NCBI GenBank assembly: GCA_030654075.1
Contig: JAURYB010000049.1
Location: 1 to 38,174 of the forward strand
Length of the DNA: 38,174 nt
DNA from: Bacteroidales bacterium
GTDB taxonomy: Bacteria > Bacteroidota > Bacteroidia > Bacteroidales > UBA4417
Direction of reading: 5' to 3'
Below the pieces are notes generated by a model, which saw nothing but the letters and a program-made list of their open reading frames with translations, was not told where the DNA came from and ran no database searches. The position numbers and the translations under genes were made by a program. Shown in pieces: positions 23,807-32,441 of the stretch. How positions within the stretch are numbered: position 1 is the first letter of the stretch; each line of letters begins with the position of its first letter.

Positions 23807-25852
23807 TTATGGTTTTGTTATTGTGTTTGTGTGTGTCATTACTACAGCGCCATTCCTGGCCAGCATACGGCCAACAACAGTTGCATGCGAGTTCATAGTG
23901 ATGGATGTTAAAGCCAGTATGTTTCCCTGGAAAATAGTATAGTCCCCAATGGTAGCTGAACTGCCGGTCTGCCAGTACACATTTTTAGCCTGGGCACCTC
24001 CGCTAAGAATAACATTGCCACCTGCTCCGCCTACTGTTGTAAAGTCAGATGCAATCTGGAAAATCCAAACCGCATTCGGGTCACCTTGCGCGTCAAGTGT
24101 TAAATCACCCGATTGTATCAGAAGTGTGGAGGTTGATTTGTAAATACCCGGCGCCAGTGTTTTACCACCCTGATCGCCTGATACTGTAGCCGGTGCGGGT
24201 GACGTTGCTCCTTCAGCAAAAAGATACGCTGCGGTGAGGTCAGTTTTAGCTTGTAAAAGCATGGCTGCAACACCAACCGGAACTATATCGTCAGCGGCAT
24301 AGATTACTCCATTTACTATAGTAGCAGGAGGGAATCCGGTAACTGAAGAACGAAGACCAGGATAAATACCGACATTCATATTATTAATCACACTAAAACC
24401 AGCTGCGTTACTAACTCCTACACCTGCTAGAATTCCGAATTCTTCAGCCGATCCCATGTTCACGGTTGGAGGAATAATGGCGCCGCCTTCGGTCCTGAAG
24501 CTCCATGTATAATCTTCAGATAGTGATGTGCCAGCCAGGTTTTTAGCCCCGGTTGTGATGGTTGCGGTATAGGTAGTCCCTGGTAAAAGATCACTGCCAG
24601 GTGCAAAAGATGCAATAGTACCTGAGTAGGAAACTGTTCCTGAAACCGGCGTTATACCTTGTTTCAAAGTGAAAGTTGTTGTTGTTATTGTCGACATATC
24701 CATGGCCATATTAAAGCTTCCGGTAACTATTTTAGTGATGGCAACGCCAGATGCATTGTCGGCAGGATCAGTTGAAATCACAAGTGGATCGGTAAGAGCT
24801 GCTGTTGTAAATGTCCATACATAGTTGGTTGCCAGTTTCATGCCGGCAACACTGGCAGCGCCGGTAGTTATGGTACCGGTATAAACAGTAGCGGGCAAAA
24901 GGTCAACGGATGGATTAAAAGAAGCAGTAGTTCCTGTATAAGAAACAACTCCGGCAATAGATGTGGTTCCCTGGTATAAAGTAAAAGTTGTGGTAGTTAT
25001 GGTCAATGGATTCATTGCCAGACTAAATGTGGCGGTTACAGTTTTATTGAGCGCTACACCTTTGGTATTATTAGCCGGGTTTATGGTGATTACCGAAGGG
25101 GCTAAATAGCTTCCTGTTTTAAATGTCCAGGTGTAGGTGTTGTCAATTGGCGCGCCTTCAACATTCCTTGCTCCGGTGGTAATTGTTCCGGTGTAAGTTG
25201 TGTTTGCAGTAAAGGCGGCTAAAGGCGTAAATATGGCTTTTGTGCCGCTGTAAGTAACTGTTCCTGCAATTAAGGTTGTACCCTGATGAAGCATAAATGT
25301 TGTTTGTGAAATAGTTGTAGGGTCCATTGCGACACTAAAATTGGCTTCAACATCTGTATTCATAAATACATTCAGGGCGTTGTTTACCGGGTCGGTTGAA
25401 ATTACTGTAGGCGACAGCACCAGGCCAGTACTGAAGGTCCAGACGTAATCAGTTTGCAAAGCATTCCCCGCTAAATCTTTTACTGATGCCTTAACCCTGC
25501 CGGTATAGGTTGTATTGGACAGCAGAGGTGTGCCTGGCACAAAACTCATCGTAGCATTTGTATTATTGTAAGTAAGTATGCCTGTAAGCGTCTCACTCGA
25601 TTTTAACCCTCCGGTTAAAGTGAAAGATTCCTGGTTTATTGTTTCCGGGTTCATCTCTTCATTGAAAGTTATTGTGATAACCTGTTTGAGAGGTACAGAA
25701 GTAGCAGCATTTGTTGGATTTGTTGACACCACAACCGGGCATACACCAACAGTTTCAACGTAGTCATCTTTTTTGCAACCTGCTATCAGTGCGGCAAAGG
25801 ATAAGAAGGCTACGATCGTAGTCATCCATAATCTTGATCGATTTGTTTTCAT
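23807..25852 (-). CDS. Surface lipoprotein with four Big_5 domains and DUF3494 (ice-binding-like) domain
   Basis: A 681-aa lipoprotein. Start ATG 25852; lipobox ALIAGC (Cys 26) followed by KKDDY. Four Ig-like Big_5/SbsA-type domains of about 105 aa each span about 37-456; each opens with a variant of VISTDPxNNAxxV and ends in YxWTFxTG. Residues about 465-681 are a DUF3494 domain (AEEFGILAGVGVSNAAG, LAPGIYKSTSTLLIQ, DPNAVWIFQIAS, KNVYWQTGSSATIGD), the fold of bacterial ice-binding adhesins. An upstream TTG at 25930 lies inside the promoter and is rejected. Driven by shared promoter copy 9. Ice binding is known for several family members, but others may adhere to different surfaces. Confidence 0.9.
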   Translation of the reverse strand: MKTNRSRLWMTTIVAFLSFAALIAGCKKDDYVETVGVCPVVVSTNPTNAATSVPLKQVITITFNEEMNPETINQESFTLTGGLKSSETLTGILTYNNTNATMSFVPGTPLLSNTTYTGRVKASVKDLAGNALQTDYVWTFSTGLVLSPTVISTDPVNNALNVFMNTDVEANFSVAMDPTTISQTTFMLHQGTTLIAGTVTYSGTKAIFTPLAAFTANTTYTGTITTGARNVEGAPIDNTYTWTFKTGSYLAPSVITINPANNTKGVALNKTVTATFSLAMNPLTITTTTFTLYQGTTSIAGVVSYTGTTASFNPSVDLLPATVYTGTITTGAASVAGMKLATNYVWTFTTAALTDPLVISTDPADNASGVAITKIVTGSFNMAMDMSTITTTTFTLKQGITPVSGTVSYSGTIASFAPGSDLLPGTTYTATITTGAKNLAGTSLSEDYTWSFRTEGGAIIPPTVNMGSAEEFGILAGVGVSNAAGFSVINNMNVGIYPGLRSSVTGFPPATIVNGVIYAADDIVPVGVAAMLLQAKTDLTAAYLFAEGATSPAPATVSGDQGGKTLAPGIYKSTSTLLIQSGDLTLDAQGDPNAVWIFQIASDFTTVGGAGGNVILSGGAQAKNVYWQTGSSATIGDYTIFQGNILALTSITMNSHATVVGRMLARNGAVVMTHTNTITKP

Positions 25853-25892
25853 TTTTTTGCTTGGTTTAATTTGTGATAAAATTTTCACGGAG

Positions 25893-25958
25893 CAAAGGAC
25901 CGCCATTAAAATCCCGAAAGCATTACACAATTAAATCCGGGAGTTACATGATTCACAC
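25893..25958 (-). promoter_or_regulatory. Shared direct-repeat promoter, copy 9 (Big_5/DUF3494 operon)
   Basis: Minus strand: GTGTGAA (25958-25952), distal ATGTAAC (25949-25943), proximal GTGTAAT (25928-25922), 25 nt, TTTG (25896-25893) in GGTCCTTTG. It lies 40 nt before the ATG and is divergent from copy 10, which begins 165 bp away. Confidence 0.85.
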
Positions 25959-26123
25959 ATTCAAACGGAAATATTATGATGTTGTACCTGAAATCAGCAT
26001 CATTGCCTTATCCTTTGTGTAAGGCCCAAATTTTTAAACTCATCGATTCATACCATTATTACGATTTAAACCCGGGAGTGCTTACACCCGTCCGCAGTTG
26101 TTTAGTCAACCGGAGTTGCCAAT

Positions 26124-26189
26124 GTGTGAATCATGTAACTTATATAAAAAGTTATGTAACTGATATCTATACTGACATACCGAATTTTG
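26124..26189 (+). promoter_or_regulatory. Shared direct-repeat promoter, copy 10 (DUF748 gene)
   Basis: Plus strand: GTGTGAA (26124-26130), distal ATGTAAC (26133-26139), proximal ATGTAAC (26154-26160), 25 nt, TTTG (26186-26189) in CCGAATTTTG. Both repeats are perfect. It lies 54 nt before the ATG at 26244. Confidence 0.88.
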
Positions 26190-26243
26190 TAGAAAATTTT
26201 GCATTCTGCCTGACGCGGATCAAAGAAGAAATCAAGAAGATAC

Positions 26244-28673
26244 ATGCCGGTAAAAACAAACCCATTAATCGCTTATTTCATAAGAATAGTGACTGCCTTT
26301 AAATCTAAAAGCAACAAACGTTTTAATGGAAATCATACACGTAAACTATTGAAAACACTGCTAATATTGGTTAGTGTAACAGTGGTTATTGTGGCTGTGG
26401 TCATTTTATTTATTTCACCCATCACGAAATACCTGGTTGAAAAATATGATCTGAAGTTTACCGGGCGGCAAATTACCATGGACTGGGCGTATGTGAACCC
26501 GTTTACCGGGTATGTTCATTTCGACAACTTTAAAATATTTGAATATCGAAGCGACAGTGTTTTCCTTTCAGCAAAAGGGGTGAGCGCAAATTTCGAAATG
26601 CGTAAATTGTTTTCAAAAACCTATCAAATAAGTGAACTGATATTGAATCGCCCACGCGGTATTATTATACAGATTGATAAGGATTTGAATTTTGATGATC
26701 TGATTAAAAAGTTTTCGCCGGAAGCGGATTCTTTAAAAGCTTCCAGGCCAGTTCATTTTAGTATTCTCAGCATTAAAATTATTGACGGGGAAATTTATTA
26801 CCGGGAAAGGGTAACACCTATCAATTATTTTATCACCAAAGTGAATATTGAGAGCTCCGGAATCCATTGGGATTCAGATACAATAGCTGCTAAATATTCA
26901 TTTCTGTCAGGCATTGGCAGCGGCGGAATGAATGGCGATTTTACCATCAATACTAAAACTCTCGATTACCGGTTGGCAGTGATAGCTAAGAAATTCGACC
27001 TGGAAATTCTGGAGCAATACCTCAAGGAATTAACTAACTTTGGTTATTTCAGTGGAAATATAGATGCAGATCTGAAAGTAAAAGGTAGTTTTAAGACTGC
27101 AGAAAATGTTACATTCAAAGGAATGCTTGCAATCAATGAATTTAAAACCGGCGAAAAACCGGGGGATAATTACGCATCGTTCCAAAAACTTGCTATAGCC
27201 GTATTTGAACTCAGTCCTAAAAATCACAAATATCTGTTCGATTCGGTTTCCCTAAATAATCCTTATTTCAAATATGAACAATACGATTACCTGGATAACC
27301 TTTCACGGATGTTTGTTTCGGAAACGGGCAAAGCGGGCGTTGCCCAATCGCAGGGAGCTAAATTTAACCTGGTTCTCGAGATTGGTAATTACATAAAAAG
27401 GTTGTCGAAGAATTTCTTCCGGTCCAATTATAAGATCAACCGCCTGGCAATTTACAGTGGCGACCTGGAATATTGCGATTATTCGATGAGCGAAAAATTC
27501 TCTGTTCATTTAAACCCGCTTTATGCACTGGCCGATTCCATTACAAAAAATCAGAAAAGAGTAAGTGTCTCAATCAGGTCAGGCATTATGCCCTATGGAA
27601 ATGCGGCGGTATCAATAAGCATAAATCCAAACGACAGCTCTGATTTTGATCTGGATTACCTGCTTCAGAAACTTCCGGCTACCCTATTTAATCCTTATCT
27701 GATCCAATATACTTCATTTCCTCTCGATCGGGGAACTGTTTCGGTGAATGGCACCTGGCATGTCCGGAATGGTATTATCAAAAGTGACAATCATTTCATT
27801 GTAATTGATCCCCGTTTAGCCAACAGGTTAAAAAATAAAGGAACAAAGTGGTTGCCGATGCGGCTGATCATGGCTTTTATTCGCGAGCGCGGAAATGTAA
27901 TTGACTACGAAGTACCGATAAGCGGCGATTTGAAAAACCCTAAATTTCATTTGCGCGATGTGATCATCGATGTGCTGGGGAATATTGTTGTTAAACCTGT
28001 TACGACGCCATACCGGATGGAGGTAAAAAGTATAGAAACTGAAATTGAGAAATCGCTGACGCTGAAATGGGCGATGCGTAGCAGTTCGCTTACCCGTTTG
28101 CAGGAAAAGTTTATTGAAAAAATGGCCGGATTCCTGGTAGCCAATCCCAATGCAATCATAAGTGTTTCGCCCCAACAATATGAAACAAAAGAAAAGGAAT
28201 ACATCCTGTTTTATGAAGCAAAGAAAAAATATTTCCTGGCTTCCAATCATAAAGATGAAAAATCATTCACGGACGAAGATTCGGAAAATGTCGAAAAGAT
28301 GTCGGTTAAAGATATTCAGTTTGTGAAATACTTAAACCTGCATACAGCTGATTCAATGTTGTTTACTTCACAGGACAAATGTGCCAGGCTGCTGGGCGGG
28401 AAATTTGTCGACAATAAATACAAGCAGTTAAACAAGGACAGGAAAGCCGCTTTTATCGGCTACTTTAAAGATAGAAATGTTGAAAATCGTATTAGAATTA
28501 CTGCTGACCACAACACGATTCCATACAATGGGTATTCATTCTATCAAATTATTTATAAGGGCGAATTCCCGGATGATATCAAGAAAGCCTACCTGAAAAT
28601 GAATGAATTGAATGATAAGGCACCGAGGAACCTGTTTCAAAAGGACCGGAGAAATTATAAAGTTAAAACATAG
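26244..28673 (+). CDS. DUF748 / AsmA-like envelope protein
   Basis: An 809-aa protein with one N-terminal TM helix (about 33-60, LLILVSVTVVIVAVVILFIS) and a long periplasmic part. The opening block after the TM (LKFTGRQITMDWAYVNPFTG, FDNFKIFEYRSDSVFLSAKG) and the C-terminal block with RMEVKSIE and YFKDRNVENRIRIT fit DUF748, a relative of the AsmA / bridge-like lipid transfer proteins. Such proteins can span the periplasm and carry lipids. It is monocistronic under promoter copy 10 and is followed by two MCE lipid transport operons under the same promoter type, which supports an envelope-lipid role (inference). Confidence 0.85.
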   Translation: MPVKTNPLIAYFIRIVTAFKSKSNKRFNGNHTRKLLKTLLILVSVTVVIVAVVILFISPITKYLVEKYDLKFTGRQITMDWAYVNPFTGYVHFDNFKIFEYRSDSVFLSAKGVSANFEMRKLFSKTYQISELILNRPRGIIIQIDKDLNFDDLIKKFSPEADSLKASRPVHFSILSIKIIDGEIYYRERVTPINYFITKVNIESSGIHWDSDTIAAKYSFLSGIGSGGMNGDFTINTKTLDYRLAVIAKKFDLEILEQYLKELTNFGYFSGNIDADLKVKGSFKTAENVTFKGMLAINEFKTGEKPGDNYASFQKLAIAVFELSPKNHKYLFDSVSLNNPYFKYEQYDYLDNLSRMFVSETGKAGVAQSQGAKFNLVLEIGNYIKRLSKNFFRSNYKINRLAIYSGDLEYCDYSMSEKFSVHLNPLYALADSITKNQKRVSVSIRSGIMPYGNAAVSISINPNDSSDFDLDYLLQKLPATLFNPYLIQYTSFPLDRGTVSVNGTWHVRNGIIKSDNHFIVIDPRLANRLKNKGTKWLPMRLIMAFIRERGNVIDYEVPISGDLKNPKFHLRDVIIDVLGNIVVKPVTTPYRMEVKSIETEIEKSLTLKWAMRSSSLTRLQEKFIEKMAGFLVANPNAIISVSPQQYETKEKEYILFYEAKKKYFLASNHKDEKSFTDEDSENVEKMSVKDIQFVKYLNLHTADSMLFTSQDKCARLLGGKFVDNKYKQLNKDRKAAFIGYFKDRNVENRIRITADHNTIPYNGYSFYQIIYKGEFPDDIKKAYLKMNELNDKAPRNLFQKDRRNYKVKT

Positions 28674-28809
28674 AACGTGACGAGCGGGGAAAAGGATTTT
28701 ATAAAATGCCACCAAGACACAAAGCCGCAAATTCACACAAAGAACAGAGCATAGAAATATTACCTCAGTGAATCTTTGAGCCCTTGTGTACTTCCTTATT
28801 TCATTCTAT
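28674..28809. other. Intergenic with decayed CACAAAG inverted repeat
   Basis: CCACCAAGACACAAAG at 28709-28724 and an imperfect complement (CTTTGAGCCCTTGTGTACTTCC, split over about 28774-28795) enclose about 50 bp. This looks like a degraded palindromic element rather than a gene. Confidence 0.4.
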
Positions 28810-28875
28810 GTGTGAATCATGTAACTTATTTCAAAAGTTGTGTAACACGTTTGGTTCTGCTTCTTTTCATCTTTG
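28810..28875 (+). promoter_or_regulatory. Shared direct-repeat promoter, copy 11 (first MCE operon)
   Basis: Plus strand: GTGTGAA (28810-28816), distal ATGTAAC (28819-28825), proximal GTGTAAC (28840-28846), 25 nt, TTTG (28872-28875) in TCATCTTTG. It leaves a 132-nt leader before the ATG at 29008. Confidence 0.87.
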
Positions 28876-29007
28876 TACTGTAATTTACAGGTAAAAATTA
28901 CTATGCCATACGGGTTTCCAAACTACGGTTTATCTGGCAGAAGTCAGATAAAACCTGTTTTTCGGGATAAATGAACACAAAATACAAAAGCAATTCACTA
29001 AATCAAA

Positions 29008-29802
29008 ATGGCGATTTTCAGGAGCAGGAAATATATTTTCTCAAAAGGACTTGATCCGTTTTTCTCGGGAGTACAAAGCGCCTATAGTTTTACGGCCTTG
29101 TTTTTCAAAGAGGCTTTTAAGAGGCCTTTTCACTTTCGCGAAGTGCTGAACCAGAGTTTCGAAGTAGGCTTAAAATCATTGCCATTGATTACCCTTACAG
29201 GGTTTATTATCGGGATAGTTTTTACAAAACAATCCCGTCCTTCGCTGGAGGATTTCGGGGCTACATCCTGGTTGCCTTCGTTAATTGGCATTGCGATTGT
29301 GCGGGCACTGGGGCCATTAGTAACAGCGCTTATTTGCGCTGGTAAAGTAGGCTCAAGCATTGGCGCCGAGCTAGGTTCCATGAAAGTTACCGAACAGATT
29401 GATGCCATGGAAGTATCGGCCATCAACCCGTTTAAGTACCTGGTTGTAACACGTGTGCTGGCAACTACTATCACACTTCCGGTGCTGGCCATGTATTGCA
29501 GTTTTGTCGGGTTATATGGTTCGTATGTAAATGTTCACAGCGAGGAAGCCGTGAGCCTGGTCACGTATTATCAAAGCGCATTTTCGAGCATCAGTTTTCT
29601 CGATATTTTTACTTCCGTTTCCAAAGCAACTATTTACGGATTTACTATCGGAATCGTAGGATCTTATAAGGGATTTAATGCCACGCAGGGAACCCGCGGT
29701 GTTGGCAAAGCAGCAAACCAGGCTGTTGTGCTTTCGATGTTCCTGATCTTCCTGGAGGAACTTATCATTGTACAGGTAGCGAACTGGATCCGATATTTTT
29801 AA
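29008..29802 (+). CDS. mlaE: MlaE-type ABC permease (first MCE operon)
   Basis: A 264-aa inner-membrane permease of the MlaE family. Hallmark block: LICAGKVGSSIGAELGSMKV and TEQIDAMEVSAINPFKYLVV, with about five TM segments (from about 56 on). It is the membrane core of an MCE (mammalian cell entry) lipid transporter that moves phospholipids between inner and outer membrane; direction is not determined here. Next gene starts 4 bp after its stop. Paralogue: 32608-33468, which has a longer N-terminus. Confidence 0.93.
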   Translation: MAIFRSRKYIFSKGLDPFFSGVQSAYSFTALFFKEAFKRPFHFREVLNQSFEVGLKSLPLITLTGFIIGIVFTKQSRPSLEDFGATSWLPSLIGIAIVRALGPLVTALICAGKVGSSIGAELGSMKVTEQIDAMEVSAINPFKYLVVTRVLATTITLPVLAMYCSFVGLYGSYVNVHSEEAVSLVTYYQSAFSSISFLDIFTSVSKATIYGFTIGIVGSYKGFNATQGTRGVGKAANQAVVLSMFLIFLEELIIVQVANWIRYF

Positions 29803-29806
29803 CGCC

Positions 29807-30583
29807 ATGGAAAAGTTAAAACTACATACAAACAATACAGGCGAAGCGGTAATTTCAATCAGCGGCTTATATAAGTCGTTCGACGATTTGCAGGTATTAA
29901 AGGGAATTGATTTCAGTCTCTTTAAAGGTGAGAATGTTGCCGTACTTGGTAAATCAGGAAGCGGGAAATCTGTTTTGATAAAGATTATTGTGGGTTTGCT
30001 CAAACCTGATAAAGGTGAAGTACTGGTGCTTGGCGAACATGTGGACATACTGGAGCGCAAAGCACTTGATGCCTTGCGGTTGCGAATAGGATTCTCGTTT
30101 CAGAACAGTGCCTTGTACGACAGTATGAATGTATTTCAGAATCTTGCCTTCCCATTAACTATGAACAGGAATAATCTTAGTAAGCCGGATGTTACGAATG
30201 CAGTTGAAGAAGTGCTTGAAGCAGTCGGGTTAAAAGACAAAATAAACGTTCTGCCTTCGGATCTTTCGGGCGGGCAGCGCAAACGGATTGGCATTGCGCG
30301 TACATTAATTCTGAATCCCGAAATCATGTTATACGACGAACCCACTTCGGGCCTCGATCCGGTAACAAGTGCCGAAATTATTGAGCTTATCAACGAAGTT
30401 CAGCAGAAATACAATACCAGTTCGGTTATTATAACCCACGATCTCACCTGTGCCAAAAACACCGGAAACCGCATTGCCATGTTGCTCGAAGGCAGCTTTT
30501 TAAAAGTCGGAACCTTCGCGGAGGTTTTCGCTTCGGATAATGAACAGATAAAAGGCTTTTTTAATTACAATTTTATTCAATAA
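29807..30583 (+). CDS. mlaF: MlaF-type ABC ATPase (first MCE operon)
   Basis: A 258-aa ATPase: Walker A GKSGSGKSVLIK (about residues 47-58), Q-loop FQNSALYDSMN, signature LSGGQRKRIGIARTL, Walker B IMLYDEPTSGLDP, H-loop VIITHD. The C-terminal end resembles other MlaF proteins (IKGFFNYNF). It powers the MlaE permease. It sits between permease and MCE genes with spacers of only 3-4 bp. Confidence 0.95.
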   Translation: MEKLKLHTNNTGEAVISISGLYKSFDDLQVLKGIDFSLFKGENVAVLGKSGSGKSVLIKIIVGLLKPDKGEVLVLGEHVDILERKALDALRLRIGFSFQNSALYDSMNVFQNLAFPLTMNRNNLSKPDVTNAVEEVLEAVGLKDKINVLPSDLSGGQRKRIGIARTLILNPEIMLYDEPTSGLDPVTSAEIIELINEVQQKYNTSSVIITHDLTCAKNTGNRIAMLLEGSFLKVGTFAEVFASDNEQIKGFFNYNFIQ

Positions 30584-30586
30584 ATC

Positions 30587-31564
30587 ATGAATGAATCACC
30601 AAACAGGCGCGCAATATTAGTAGGATTTTTTGTCATCCTGGGAATTATCTTTTTTATAGGTGGAATTCTTATGGTTGGGAACCTGCACGAAACGTTTAAG
30701 AACAAAATGGAGGTTGTTGCCCTTTTTGATGATGTTAATGGCTTACAAAAAGGGAATAATGTATGGTTTTCGGGTGTAAAAATAGGCACGGTCAGCAACC
30801 TGCATTTTTATGGAAAATCACAGGTTGAGGTTCTTATTAAAATTGACACCAAAACACAGCAATATATCCGAAAAGATGCCATGGTTAAAATAAGCAGCGA
30901 CGGAATTATCGGCAATAAAATTCTGATTATTTACGGCGGAACCTCCACTTCACCTGAAGTTCAGGAAGGTGACACCTTAGGTGTGGAAAAAACGTTTTCG
31001 ACGGAAGATATGATCAATACGCTACAGGAAAACAATAAAAACATACTGGCAATCACCAACGATTTTAAAGTGATTAGCAAGAGCCTGGCTGCCGGCGAAG
31101 GCACCATAGGGAAACTGCTTAAAGATGATGCCGTTTATGCAAATATCAACGCCACCACAGCATCGCTTCAGCTTGCATCAGCAAAAGCGCAGGCATTGGT
31201 TGCGTCATTGGCTGATTTCAGTGCAAACCTGAATAAAAAAGGAACGCTGGCAAACGAATTAACAACGGATACCATTGTATTTAAGTCAGTAAAAGCTTCG
31301 GTAAGGCAGTTGCAGCAAATGGCAGATACGGCATCCGCGTTTATCGCAAATCTGAAACAGGCCGGTACTAATCCGAATTCTCCCTTTGGGGTATTGTTGC
31401 GTGATGAAGCTACCGGCACTCACTTAAAGGAAACAATTAAAAACCTGGAAAGCAGTTCCCAAAAACTGGACGAAGACCTTAAAGCCGCACAGAGTAGCTT
31501 TTTATTGAAAGGGTATTTCAGGAAGAAGGCAAAAACTGAAGCCATTGAAACACCTGAAAAGTAA
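30587..31564 (+). CDS. mlaD: MlaD-type MCE substrate-binding protein (first operon)
   Basis: A 325-aa protein: N-terminal TM (about 10-30), MCE domain about 39-115 (FDDVNGLQKGNNVWFSGVKI, GNKILIIYGG), then a long helical region (about 140-300) and the end LLKGYFRKK, shared with the second MlaD. MCE domains form hexameric rings that bind lipid; the helical tail may extend the tunnel across the periplasm. No MlaA, MlaB or MlaC gene is seen in this operon. Confidence 0.93.
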   Translation: MNESPNRRAILVGFFVILGIIFFIGGILMVGNLHETFKNKMEVVALFDDVNGLQKGNNVWFSGVKIGTVSNLHFYGKSQVEVLIKIDTKTQQYIRKDAMVKISSDGIIGNKILIIYGGTSTSPEVQEGDTLGVEKTFSTEDMINTLQENNKNILAITNDFKVISKSLAAGEGTIGKLLKDDAVYANINATTASLQLASAKAQALVASLADFSANLNKKGTLANELTTDTIVFKSVKASVRQLQQMADTASAFIANLKQAGTNPNSPFGVLLRDEATGTHLKETIKNLESSSQKLDEDLKAAQSSFLLKGYFRKKAKTEAIETPEK

Positions 31565-31683
31565 ACTTCCAAAATTAAAATAATTCAACAAATGAATCCT
31601 TTACTTTTGAGATGGAAAGCAAACATTTTAAACTGTAATACTGAAAGCCCAGACAGGTAAATGAATTTTGTTTGCGTTTTTTG

Positions 31684-31691
31684 TACTTTTG
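31684..31691 (+). promoter_or_regulatory. Putative -7 box of the hicB gene
   Basis: TACTTTTG matches the Bacteroidota TAnnTTTG consensus and lies 17 bp before the hicB ATG at 31709. No shared direct-repeat element precedes it. Confidence 0.45.
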
Positions 31692-31708
31692 CATTAAATC
31701 ATCTCTAT

Positions 31709-31915
31709 ATGAAAGAAATAGTTTTTTTAGTAGAAGAGTCGCAGGACGGAGGATATTTTGCCAGGGCAGTAAATCATTCAATTTTTACACAAGGCGCCAC
31801 AATTGCAGAACTAAAACCAATGATCAGTGATGCCGTCCGTTGTCATTTTGATGAAGCGGAAATGCCGGACCTAGTGCATATCCACGTTACTCATGAGGAA
31901 ACTTTTACCTTATAA
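31709..31915 (+). CDS. hicB: HicB-type antitoxin (intact, orphaned)
   Basis: A 68-aa protein, MKEIVFLVEESQDGGYFARA then VNHSIFTQGATIAELKPMI, the short HicB fold (RNase H-like, partner of the HicA mRNA interferase). The ATG at 31709 is chosen over a start 48 bp upstream that would overlap the -7 box. It has no DNA-binding C-terminus, as in short HicB proteins. It is followed by a broken hicA (31912-32151), so it is an antitoxin without a functional toxin and may persist only by drift or as an anti-addiction gene. Confidence 0.82.
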   Translation: MKEIVFLVEESQDGGYFARAVNHSIFTQGATIAELKPMISDAVRCHFDEAEMPDLVHIHVTHEETFTL

Positions 31916-32151
31916 AACTCCCAAGAAATATCGATGCTCAGCAGTTTATAAAAGCTTTGCAAAAATACGGGTAAGAACCTAGCAGGCAAACCGGAAGCCA
32001 TATCAGGCTAACTACACAGCAAAACGGACAACACCATGTTACTATTCCCAACCATGATCCGTTAAGAATTGGAACCCTAAACGCTATTCTTGCTGATGTA
32101 GCAAATCATTTAGGTGTTTCCAAACAAGAGATCATAGAGAGATTGTTTTAA
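31912..32151 (+). pseudogene. hicA: Broken hicA toxin gene
   Basis: Reading from 31912: IKLPRNIDAQQFIKALQKYG, a stop (TAA at 31972), then EPSRQTGSHIRLTTQQNGQ and HHVTIPNHDPLRIGTLNAIL to the end GVSKQEIIERLF and a stop at 32149. The HicA hallmarks (GSHxR, HxVTIPNH) are intact. The start position is ATA where an ATG overlapping the hicB stop (ATGA) would be expected. So two point changes, a lost start and a nonsense codon, disable the toxin. Confidence 0.9.
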
Positions 32152-32441
32152 AAATTATTACTAAAAAAGAAATTATTTCTAACACTGAATATTCGAATTA
32201 TTTATAAAATTCAGTCTTTATAAAACTCTGGATTCTATGTCTCAGTTTACTGAAAATTTGCACATTCTATTCAATCTACGGGAAGTTGCTGATCCACAAT
32301 ATCTTAAGCTATTTTTTAGATTTGTTATCCTTGTTTTCTTTATACCAACCTACATTGTTGATATCAGTATTCTGATTTAAATGATATGAGTTCTTGTTTT
32401 GTTTAGGCTTCGCATAAAGCTATTCCCGGCTTTCCTGCAAT
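32152..32441. other. Intergenic upstream of the second MCE operon
   Basis: About 290 bp of AT-rich sequence after the hicA remnant; no gene, hairpin or repeat recognised on either strand. Confidence 0.5.

Noticed and set aside
25853..25930. Upstream start for the Big_5/DUF3494 lipoprotein
   Set aside because: It falls within promoter copy 9; the ATG at 25852 gives a standard lipoprotein signal ending at Cys 26.
31661..31708. Longer N-terminus for HicB
   Set aside because: It overlaps the -7 box at 31684-31691, and the added residues have no similarity to HicB.
31575..31781. Minus-strand frame overlapping hicB
   Set aside because: It overlaps the hicB promoter and coding start on the opposite strand and has no family features.
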